Origin: Sporothrix humicola
Lineage: Eukaryota; Ascomycota; Sordariomycetes; Ophiostomatales; Ophiostomataceae
Length of the DNA: 64,000 bases
Assembly: GCA_021396245.1 (NCBI GenBank)
Contig: WNYE01000040.1
Span: forward strand, 186,001 to 250,000
Direction: 5' to 3'
A model generated the notes under the pieces. It was not told where the DNA came from. It searched no databases and saw only the letters and a list, made by a program, of their open reading frames with translations. The position numbers and the translations under genes were made by a program. Positions 54,425-64,000 of this stretch are shown here, in pieces (position 1 is the first letter of the stretch; every line of letters starts with the position of its first letter).

Positions 54425-57400
54425 GGCGGCGGTTTCGTTTATGGATGCATTGGGGACAAATGCTATGTGGGTAGGGTCGGTTGTAGGAGGTCGGGGGGAG
54501 ATTGAAGATGCAAGTTCGCCGGTGAAGAGACTTTATAGATGTGTTCGTTTCGAAAGGTACGGTGTGACACTCGACCGAAGTATTGCTGTGTCGAGAAAGT
54601 CGTCCAAAGGAGAATCAAAATGAAGGAGAATTAAAACAAAATTTCCGAGGGCTGTCGTACAGAGAGGAGTCAGTCAAACATCCAATTTTGTGTTTCTTGT
54701 GTGGGGGTAAACAGAGTGAGTGAAGCAGAAAAGTACGCGTAAGAAGAGAGGCGCTGCAGAAAATGGAATATTGTGGCAGGAGAAAAGAAAAGAAGAAAAG
54801 AAGCAAAAGGTTTTCCAGAAGATTAACAAAATAGGATCGCAACATCAAGAGGCCAAAACATGCCATGAAGGAGAAAGTGTACTCCGTACCATCCCAGCAA
54901 GTCGTTCATGGGTTCATTGATGTTCCGATAATCCAGTCCTTGGGATCAAGAGAGGCGTCGCGGATCTGTCTAACAGGACAAGGAAGAGAGTAGGCAAGAC
55001 GCAGGCAGTGGGACAAGAAAATGGTAGTGAAATGTGGTGATCAAGGAAGAAAAAGGGAAGCCGCCGGGGCGATCCAGGAAAGCGATGATGAGAAGATGCA
55101 AGGATGACAAAAGGATGTGCACGCGGTACTGGGTTGCGTTGACAGTTTTGCCACAGCGCCTAGGCTGCGGAGGCTGCGGAGCAGTGGTTTGTGTTGTATG
55201 CGCAAGTTGGCTCTAAAAGAGTTGGAGGCTGCGGAAGGCGGCAGACTCGCAGGGCAACCGCCCGACGGACCAAAAGGCATGAACTAAAAAAAAGTACCAA
55301 AACAAGAAAACAAGCAGTGTCCCAGGCTGACACGAGGCTCGCAGTGTGGAAGGGTGGAAGGGCAGAAGGGTGTGGTGCAAGTGATGGTGGGTGGGCATGT
55401 TCCTGGAAAGCTGAGTCCACTGGGGGAAACCAGTGTGTTCATTCCTGCTGCATCCCAGTAGTGCAAGCGTGCATGTGTACGTGTGTATCGTGTTTGTGTA
55501 TTGTGTGTGTGAGTGTGCAGGTGGTGAATGTGGTGCGGTGCATGTGAGTTGCGTATGCGTGCTCTGGCATGGGTTTTGGATTTGAATGAGATAGTGCCTG
55601 TGTTTGGTTCTTGGTGCTCGGTATTCGGTGCTTCGTTCTTCATGCTTCGGCTTTGTGCTGCTTTTCCTTTTCCTTTCTCGTCCGCCGTGCCGTATGCCGC
55701 AGTTTGTCCGATCTCTCACAAGGCCGAGGACAAGCGGTGCCTGGCTTCCTTCTTTTTCTTTTTCTGTTTCGTTCCGTCGATATCTATTGGTGAAGACTGC
55801 ACGTTTCCTCGACCAGGTGACTCAGTGCGGCGGAGTGCCTGTTTGCTGAACTGGAGGCGACAGTGGCTGGATTGGAGAAGGGAGGGGAAGGGAAAAGGCA
55901 AGGGGCAGAGATAGACGGAAGGCTGGCTGGCTGGTTGGAGGGACTGGAAATGCGTGGAGCGATCAAATACACACGAGGACTCGGCCAGCTGACCGGTATG
56001 CAGGAAAGGCAGCAAGGAGAGACAAGAGGCGCAAGAAGCAACATGTGAAAGCAAAACGGTGGGAATAAACAAGACAGAACATAAGACACAAAAGGACACA
56101 GAAGATGCAGCAAAAGCGCATAAAACGACAGAAAAAAAAAACACACACAACACAAGGGCTGATCACAAGAGGCGAGCGCGAGGCTTGTCGGTTTTGCATA
56201 CCAGAGAGAGTGGACGGTGAAGAAAAGACGACGAAATAGCAGGGACGTATGGTAGCTGGAATGCGCTCGCGGGGTAACAATATGAAACGAAATAAGAGGA
56301 CAAGACGGAGGACGAGGATGAGAAAAGAAACAGAAGATGACGTGAAATGCGCACAAAAAGATGGCGCAAAAAGGCTGAGGAGGAAGGACGGTGAAGCAGA
56401 AAGGAAGCGGTTCTTTGTGTCGTCGTGCTTGTTTCGTTCTTATTGTGCTCGAGGTCTTGTTCTTCTTTTGTTTCGGGAATTTGAGGAGGTTGACTGTTGC
56501 GAAGTGGTTTTGTGTTTTGGCAAAAGGAGCAAAAGGAAAACACTCGAACCAAACAGCCAAGGTCACACGAATTGGGCGTAGTCAAGGGCCTCTTGGCACT
56601 AAAGAACGTGGGTGGAGGGAAGGAACGGGAGGGGGCAAGAGCGACCTGGACGAGCGAGGCCAGAGGATAGATACGGCAGGAGCGACCAGCGCTAGCGGGA
56701 AACGAAGCAGGACAAAAAACGCGCGATTACCCAAAACAAATGCTGGAAAGCGAGGCAGGCGCCAGTGTAGATAGCAGATAAAGAAGGAAAGAGAGGAGTG
56801 CACGATAAGAAACACCACGCAATTCAAAACGCAAACGTAAAACGCAAACTGCAAAATGTGCTGATGCTGTCTTTCGCTGCAAATATGCAGCAAAGAGCCA
56901 CTCACCCAGACAACTGTTCCCTTTCCACAACGTTTGTTATATGCTCGTCGGTGTTTTCGTGCGTAGTCGAACTCGGAGAAAGGCGACAGGAAGGCGACAC
57001 GGTGGGGGAGATTGGATCGTCTCTGAGGGAAGGCGCGTTCGAAGGCGTACGGGCAAAGTCGTTCGATGCCGGATTGTCGACAAGGAAGGCGCGAGTGTGT
57101 AAGGAAGGAGCACGCGGACGTGAAAAAGGAGAGAATAAAAAAGGAGGAAAAGAAGAAATAAAAATAGAAGGAGAAGAAAGAAGAAGAAAAAAATGGAAAG
57201 AACAATGGAAGGGCCCCAAATGTTCCACGCTGAACAGAATAACCAAAACAGCACCACAGGACCTTCGTTCTTTTTTCCTCTTCCTATTCCTTTTCCTAGA
57301 TGATTCCCTCGGACGTTCGTCTCGTCCTCTCTTCTCTTCTTCTCTCTTCTGTTTCGTATTTAACGGATTGCTCTATCGAGAAAGCAACCACCTCTACGGA

Positions 57401-57540
57401 CAAAACAGAAGAGAAGGAGAAAGGGAAGAAGAAGAAAGGGAGGGAAGGAGAGGAAAGGAAGGGAAAACGGGAAATTGGAGACAGGGTTTGGGAAGGGGGG
57501 CTGATTTGGTTTTAATACCAGCAGCCGTGTGGCCTTTGAT
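54425..57540. other. Gene-poor region upstream of the LRR gene, long purine tracts on the plus strand
   Basis: Plus-strand G/A bias is strong at 54720-54830, 55860-56400 and 57100-57500, which means CT-rich on the strand of the LRR gene. A GT-rich stretch lies at 55470-55560. Frames such as 55784-56566 (minus) are long only because CT-rich DNA lacks stops. The proximal part is probably the LRR gene promoter and leader. Confidence 0.45.
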
Positions 57541-57941
57541 GCCTTTTTGACTGTTCGGTTCTGCTTCTCTTTTTTACTTTTTCAAAGCAGGAGCCTTGTC
57601 AGTGGGTGCGGTCGCAGTTGCAGGGGGGAACCTGCGAGGCGAGACGAGGCAGGAGCAGAAAAAAAAAAGAGGGGAGGTTACGGCGGCTGTGGGCGTCGAC
57701 GAGAAACTTTAGAACAGACGATAAAAAGCAACAGGAAACAGACCGTCAATATGGGATCATAGGCACCTTTTTGGTGGGGTTCCAGGGTCCTCCCTCTATC
57801 TCACTTTCCACATTCATATCGGCCGGGATGCCTGCTGCCCACTGCCTGCGTACTCAGGGTACTGCTAGGATGTTTTCAGGTGGTGGATGGATTCTGACGG
57901 GTTTTGATGGTGGGCGCCGAATAAAAAAAGAGGGGACGTGT

Positions 57942-57995
57942 GCTAGAGTGGGGTCTCCTTTCAAGGGACGCCCAGGACGCCAGGACCACTCTAGC
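57942..57995. repeat. 10-bp perfect inverted repeat with 34-nt loop
   Basis: GCTAGAGTGG at 57942-57951 pairs exactly with CCACTCTAGC at 57986-57995. With a four-base bulge the stem can extend by TCCT/AGGA. It could fold as an RNA hairpin or be a binding site. Confidence 0.6.
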
Positions 57996-59245
57996 GCGTT
58001 TGCGCGCGACATCACAGCAGGGTAAAATTGCAGATTACCAGGGTGGAGGGGGACTAAGAGGGGAGCAGGACAGAAAATACGGAGTACTTCCCCCCACCAC
58101 ACACACAAACAACACTAGCAGCGTCAAACACAGCCAAAATGACACCAAAAAGCTTGGAGAGAAGCGAGATATCGTTGCAACTCGGCCTTCAGTCTCCTCC
58201 ACAGCCAGCCCCTACCTGAATCTCGTAATTAATACCGCCGTCTTTTATGATATTAGTAGCGTCAGCCGAGGGAAGTGTGCTAGAAGGATGTTTTTGTTTT
58301 TGTTTACCATCTTCGCGTCTATTGGGAGGAGGCGAGGAGGCGGTGTTGAGGTAATCTCTTTCTCACAGTTGCAGACATTATTCTGTGCTCATAATGACGG
58401 TGGTGAGAATCAAAGGATGAGAAAAGAAATAAATGTGAGAGAAAATGAGAGAAAAGACGATGCAGGCGCACAATGCGAAATGTAAAGCAAAATGCAGCTT
58501 CAATACGCACGGAATCGGCGGAGAGAGTGCCCACCCCCGCCTCTTCCTTTCTTTTTTTGTTCGTGTCCTTTGAATTACCTTCTTATTTTTCTCTCCTTTT
58601 ATTTCTTCTCGTCCTTTGTGACGAACGCCCGTGCTTGCCGCTCGCTGCCAGGAAGGGCAACCAGCCGACGGTGGACAAATCTCGAGAGGGTCCTCGCTCT
58701 GGCCAATAATGGCAGCGAAGAGGGCTTTTGGCCGGCTTTCGTCTGGCATTGGCTTGGCCTTGCATTGAGAAATCCGTCAATGGCTTTTTGTTCCCTCACT
58801 TTTTTTTGTCAATTCCGTCGACCTCCTTCTTTGGGGTTCTCTAGGTAAAATAAACGCCCATTGTCTGCTCAAAGTCTCATGCGGCCTCCCCTCCGTTTAC
58901 GTGCAGGAAAAGGGGGCTTGCATGGTGCATCTGCTCCTGCAGCTGCTGCAACCTGCAACTGTGCAAGTAAGAGGCAAAGAGGGAACGAAAGAGAGTGTAA
59001 GAAAACAAACCAGCGTTTGCTGAGTGCATGCTGAGAGCAACGCAATGACACGGAGTACCCAAACACAGCAGTGGAGGGAAAGAATTAGAACTCTCGGGCT
59101 CAGAAAAATCAATGCGGGAAGAATAGAAACCCGGCGCTACAGTATGCAGACTGCGAGGCATACAATATGTGCATATAGGCAGGGGGGTCGAGCAAACTGG
59201 GCCTGCAGGAAAGAAAGACGAATTCGTTCACAGAAGAAATTTGTC

Positions 59246-59261
59246 AAAAAAAAAAAAAAAA
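59246..59261 (+). repeat. Poly(A) run of 16
   Basis: Uninterrupted A16. It could be a mononucleotide tract or the trace of a retroposed tail; no matching gene or element body was recognised upstream. Confidence 0.8.
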
Positions 59262-60126
59262 GCAAGTCGACGCGGTGAATCGTAGATGTCGACGACACAG
59301 CTTTGGACAGCATCGTCGATACGCAAGGGCACCATCCAAGGGCACATCAAAAGGCACGCAAAGACACGCAAGGGCCGCTGCATGTTTCTGTTTCGCTCTC
59401 AAGCTTGATAGGTTTTACCCGATTGTCTCTATTTTTCCCTGTGTGTCTTCCTGTGCAAGTGTGTCTTGAGTGTCGCACATGCAGCACTGCAGGATGGAAG
59501 CGGCGCTGAGAAAAGTAACGATCGTCCATCCAGCTGGAGCGGATGCTGCACCTTCATCCTGTCTCCTTCTCTCCTTGGATGTATCATATTCAAGAGGATT
59601 GTCGGGAGGAAGATGAAGAAGAAAATAAATCAATGTAAAGAAAAAGAAATAAAAGAATGTTCACCGCCATGAAGACAACCACGATGGAAAAAGAAAGAGA
59701 AAAAAGAAATGAAAAAAACTCGATCTCAGATTCGGACTTCCTTCTTGTGCTCCTCGCCTCAAACCATGTTGCTCCTTCGAGTGAAAGTGTAGATGCAACT
59801 CTGTAGGCTCCCGGTTGTACCGGCGCTCTCGGCACACTGCCGCAGTAGACGGTACTCACAACAGGCAATACATTGTAGGCTGAAAGTTGGCGATATTTCT
59901 ACTTTCTCCAGGTGCCTAGTGTTTCTGATGCCGGCTCTGAAGAAAGACCGTTCTCAAGAAAACAAAAGGGGTAAATAGAAAGGGGGTAAAATAAAGTCGT
60001 AAGCCGACAGCGTCATACTGAGGATTGACCAGCAGACCGGACGTCCTCTGGGAAAAGGCCTCAGATCAAGAGGCCGGTCGAGATAGTTTCTAAACGGTCG
60101 CAGATGGCAGCAAATGGTAACAGGAC

Positions 60127-60150
60127 GGTCGCCAGATAGGTCGCCAGATG
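60127..60150. repeat. Two tandem copies of GGTCGCCAGAT plus one base
   Basis: Adjacent 12-bp units GGTCGCCAGATA and GGTCGCCAGATG, with a related CGGTCGCAGATGG about 30 bp upstream. Confidence 0.7.
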
Positions 60151-63100
60151 ATAGGCCGCCAACAGTAATACCAGCGCCGTCACCCTCGATTTAGCGCCCC
60201 TTCCTCTTCCATCCTAGCGTGCTGCCGGCGGCGACCGAAAGAGCAGGCGCGAAGTGATGGTTGGACCCCGGAAAGACCCCTCTTTTGATTTCAGTTTTGA
60301 TTTCAGGAGAGAGATATCAAGATAACAGGAGTGCGACGGACTTGTCCTAAGTATGTCGTATATTCTCTACTAAAAATCTTTTAAGCTACGTTGTAAAAAA
60401 GGAGAGCCAAAAGCCCACGATGCAACGGAGTACGACGTTCGGCGTGTTGGTCTGAAGAAAAGTGGAAAATGTCCCAGCCCCTCTTCTCCTTCTCTCTCTT
60501 GAGAGTTGAGGGCCATCGCTCTTTCCTTTTCGTCATCCGCCAGCCTCGCCTGACGCGGCGAATGGTGTCGACAGTGGGGGCTTTCCCGAGAGCTTCCATG
60601 GCTTCCTCGAGAGTTCTTTTTGATTTTGCATCTTTTGATACTTGTAGACACTTCTTTGTTTCTTTCTTCCCGGCCAATGCCATCTACGAACTTATGTTGT
60701 TGATCTTTTTCATTACCATGCCGCCATGCCGGCTCTTGTGTTTGCCAATTGGCTATTCTGGCAAATTAAACCTTGCCAAAACAACCCCCTCTTTATTTTT
60801 ACTTTTGATTTTCCCCTGTTCCTCCCCATCTTTTCGTCTATCTCCTTCGAGTATCTCGTTTTATGCGGGCTGTAATTGCGGTGGGCAGACCAAACACCAA
60901 AAACAATAAACATCGAGACAACAAGACAAGAGAAGTACCACACATGTAAAAAAAACGAGACAGTGGTGAAATGCGAAATGCCCCTCTGACGATCCTTTTC
61001 CAAGCCATGACGAAAAGCGCGTTTCTTATTATGAGCCTTTCCTTCGAATCGCCCTTCCATTACCAGCCACCCTTGTCGATTTTTTGTGGTTTGTCTTTGA
61101 AGTTTGACTTCCCCCCACGGCCGATATCCTTTTTTGGACCAGCCTGCCAGCCCACCACCCAAAACCCCGTCTCCAATCTGAAAATCAAATCAGCGGTGAA
61201 GAAAATGACCCCTCTGGAGAGCCACTCGAGAGAGACATTCTCGACGCTCACGCATTCAAAGCCACAGACGATACACACAAAAAACCGTGCTAACGCCAAC
61301 TATTTCCCATTCCTGGCCTGGTCTTGTCGCGCCTGTCTATTTTAGTGCCCTACAGGAATGGCATGTGTGTGTGGACCACCAGACATTTGAACCAGAGATT
61401 CGAAAGAGAAGATACTTGTACTCTCTTTTTACGATGCTCTCTCTTCCAGGGTCCTCTCCAGCCCGCATTAACAAGTGGCAGTTGGAGGTCGCTTTCCGAG
61501 AGCTCATGCACACGATATACAAGACATGCGACAAGAGGAGTACAAAGAAAAAGAAAGGAAAGAAAAAAAAAAAAAAATTGACCAAGCCCGTAATACGACT
61601 CCAATATTGATGGCGTGCGGCGGCTGGGAAACTGGTCCAAGTGGTCCGAGCTTTCTTTTTCTTTTCTTTATTTTTGTGTCGTTCCTCCTTTGCCGCACAG
61701 ACGTGGACGAGAAGAACATGCGGGACGTCCTCCTTTGCCGGAGGCGGCACACAGAAAAGCATGGCATTTCGAGGACAAGGAGTAATAAACATAGATTGCT
61801 CTGTACAAGCAACGGCCGCCTGCCTTCGTTGATTGTCTGTTGGCCTGCTGGGCCTCCTGGACCCTGGCAGAAACGTGAGAAACAACTTGGTCATTGTCAT
61901 TGACGGCAGGAAGGCAATAAGAATGGAAATGGCACAAAGAAAAGAAAACGGATCTCTATCAAGTCCGATCGAGAGATCGGCTTTTGGTCGATATGAAGTT
62001 GATATGTGGCTCCAACGTGCATTCCTGAGAGCAGGTTAGCCCCATTCATTGTCAACATCCACATCCACATCTGCGGCGTATTTCCATCTCTAACTCTATC
62101 GATATTCATTATCCGGAGTCGACGTGCCGAATTGCATCATGAAAAAGGCAAGTGCAGACGGGAATATGAGACACGCAGGCAAGAGACAGCGCTGGTGCGA
62201 GACATCCACAGAAAACGCTGTGACCTGCAAGATTTTGCTCGAATCTCTTCCAAATACAACATGAATATTTCCGTCCAAGATAGCCTTTTGGTACCAATGC
62301 CCGCTGTCTCCACTAGCATGCAGTTCTGTGCAGCTTCCAAGACCGTGCTACCAACCAGTGGCATTCTCAAGACACAGAAGCGCATCCATCGTGTCTCTTT
62401 CATCTCATCTTTACCTGGGAATCTCCGGCATGCCATCTTTGAGAAATTGAGAAAAGGTATGAGAAAAGAAAATGGTTGACGATACCGACATTTTCCATTT
62501 TGGCTTCTTCCTTGGACAGAGAGCACTACTACAGCCTTTGGCCATCCCACGAGTCTGGCCACGAGCATTGACCACGAGTCACGAAAAAATGCTACTCTAA
62601 AAACCAGCCCTTTCCTCTCTGCGTGCTCCCGCATCGGAACCGCCCCATGAACAAATCATATCAGCACATGTCTGTCAGTGTCAGCTCTTCTGAAAAGTAA
62701 AAGTGTCTCATGTTTTTGTCGCTCCCCGTTTGACCTCATGTTTGACCTGCCCTGGCCTGACCTCTAACGGCCACATTCTGTGCTTCCAGTCCCGTGAGCA
62801 CAGCAGGAGAGTGTGCATGCCGTACACAGACAACGAAGTGACAGGAGGAGTTTGACTCTATACAGAATGTAAAGAGTCTCGAGAGTCTCTCCCAGCCACC
62901 CAGTCGCAGAGCCAAAAGACTAAAGAAATATCCCGAGCTACACAAGAGCCAGCACTCCGTTCAAGACAAGTCAACGGCGACTAGCCGACGAGAGAGAGGC
63001 CAGAGGCCCTTGTCTCTGGGCAAGACCCCTTCTCCGCCACACAAAGGGACGATCACCACAGTCATGTGCTGCCAGACCCGAAACAACAGGAGGCAAGAAA

Positions 63101-64000
63101 GGGCGAGAAATGCAAACAGTGATGTTCAATGTATTTTACGAGTGACTCTCCCTCTGCTCGCATCTACCAATAATAAGGTTGTTAGATCCAGAAAATCAAA
63201 AGAGCCGAACGACTGCCGACGTCCCAAGGATCATGTCGCCAAAGAATGGCCCATTATTGACTTAAACCCAGTCGAAGCGTGAAGCAACATCTGACCGCCA
63301 TGTTCGATAGCCGCCGGTGCACCTTCCTCGTATTCCTTCCACAGTAGTGGGAGGAATGTGGTTTGAAAATCGAAAAGGGTAGCTCCCGGCCTGCGCCTTC
63401 TCGGCCTTCCTCCTGCCACCCCATAATAAAACTCCCCATAATTCACAGTGGACCACCAAAAACACCCACAGTTTGTGACGTCATGCCGCTGGCCGGGGCA
63501 CCGACTTACACCACTTACACGCGCTGTTGGCGCCTCTGCCTCCAAAAATAAAGACAAAACCGGCCTAAAAACTGACCCAAATAGCAACCAAAGAAAATGG
63601 TGGTGGTCAGAGTCTGAGAAAACGAGAGCGAGATCGTGTTTCCTACAGTGGCCACCCATCCAGCAGGCTCAGTGAATTCAGTAGTGAGAGTTGGTACTTG
63701 TGAGCGCCGTGAGGCTGACCTTGATGCCCTCCAAAACTACACCGAAAAAGAGGTGTTGGTTGGTGTTCACATAAGCTTGGCAAAGCCGCCTCTGGGGCAT
63801 CTTGGGGCATCTCGTGTCGGATCGTATTGCTGGCCTCAGAACTAATGGTGTCGTTCTTCCATCATTACGAGCTTCTTTACGTCTTTTTGACGACATCTTT
63901 AGTCAGTTCCAAACAGAAAGAACAAAGGCAGATTTAGACCTGAGCCCGAGTCTCTCGGTCCCTGCATGGAAATGAAGTGAGATACAGTGCCTCTAGACGA

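Larger units (their letters stand above)
57541..64000. other. Gene-poor region to the right edge
   Basis: No recognisable coding frame on either strand. It contains an inverted repeat at 57942-57995, poly(A) runs at 59246-59261 and 61563-61577, small tandem duplications near 59321-59374 and 60127-60150, and ACGGAGTA motifs at 58078, 59050 and 60425. It may include the upstream region of a gene lying beyond the window. Confidence 0.45.

Noticed and set aside
55784..56566. Long minus-strand open frame (260 codons)
   Set aside because: It is hydrophobic, Phe/Ser/Leu/Cys-rich low complexity, the expected translation of CT-rich DNA, with no domain and no support from a splice pattern.

Overview
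The window looks like nuclear DNA from a filamentous ascomycete (Pezizomycotina, probably Sordariomycetes). The evidence is eukaryotic single-gene organisation, short introns (50-106 bp) with GTANGT donors and CTAAC/CTGAC branch sites close to a CAG acceptor, GC-rich codon use, and long low-complexity tails on regulatory proteins. The protein set is typical of fungi: a TBC1D5-type Rab GAP, Laa2/Ppk6, an Rnc1-type KH protein, Hut1, an Msg5-type MAPK phosphatase, Tpt1, Mio/Sea4, Efg1 and Nto1. I saw no prokaryotic, viral or complete transposon features and no CRISPR array.

Layout. At 1-4.9 kb a TBC-domain Rab GAP (minus strand, running off the left edge) and a Laa2-type clathrin/AP-1 accessory protein (plus) diverge from a shared 1.03 kb promoter. 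At 6.3-12.6 kb lie a three-KH RNA-binding protein with a long CT-rich leader and an ER nucleotide-sugar transporter (both plus). At 13.5-16.5 kb is a large dual-specificity phosphatase (minus) with another long CT-rich leader. From 18.5 to 31.8 kb is a 13 kb stretch without a convincing gene. At 31.8-54.4 kb is a dense block: a 1,549-residue polyQ/Ser-rich conserved protein of unknown function (plus), tRNA 2'-phosphotransferase (plus), Mio (minus), Efg1 (plus), Nto1 (minus) and a leucine-rich-repeat protein (minus). From 54.4 to 64.0 kb is a second gene-poor stretch with very long purine-biased tracts.

How the genes relate. Two head-to-head pairs join related functions: TBC1D5-like with Laa2-like (endosome/TGN trafficking), and Mio (SEA/GATOR2, nutrient input to TORC1) with Efg1 (18S rRNA maturation, a growth output). 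The Mio/Efg1 promoter carries GATA-type sites and two CACGTG boxes. The KH protein and the MAPK phosphatase resemble the fission yeast pair Rnc1 and Pmp1, in which the former stabilises the mRNA of the latter; whether that holds here is inference.

No clear new multi-gene system is visible. The observations most worth follow-up are the 474-bp intron of the polyQ gene, which stays open in frame and would add a hydrophobic tail if retained; stacked in-frame starts on Tpt1 that could give mitochondrial and cytosolic forms plus an added RGG box; the low-complexity insertion inside the phosphatase domain with two candidate MAPK docking motifs; a CCAAT/TATA cluster pointing into the gene-free region; and a dispersed ACGGAGTA motif found only between genes. 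Exon boundaries were read by eye and no database search was run.
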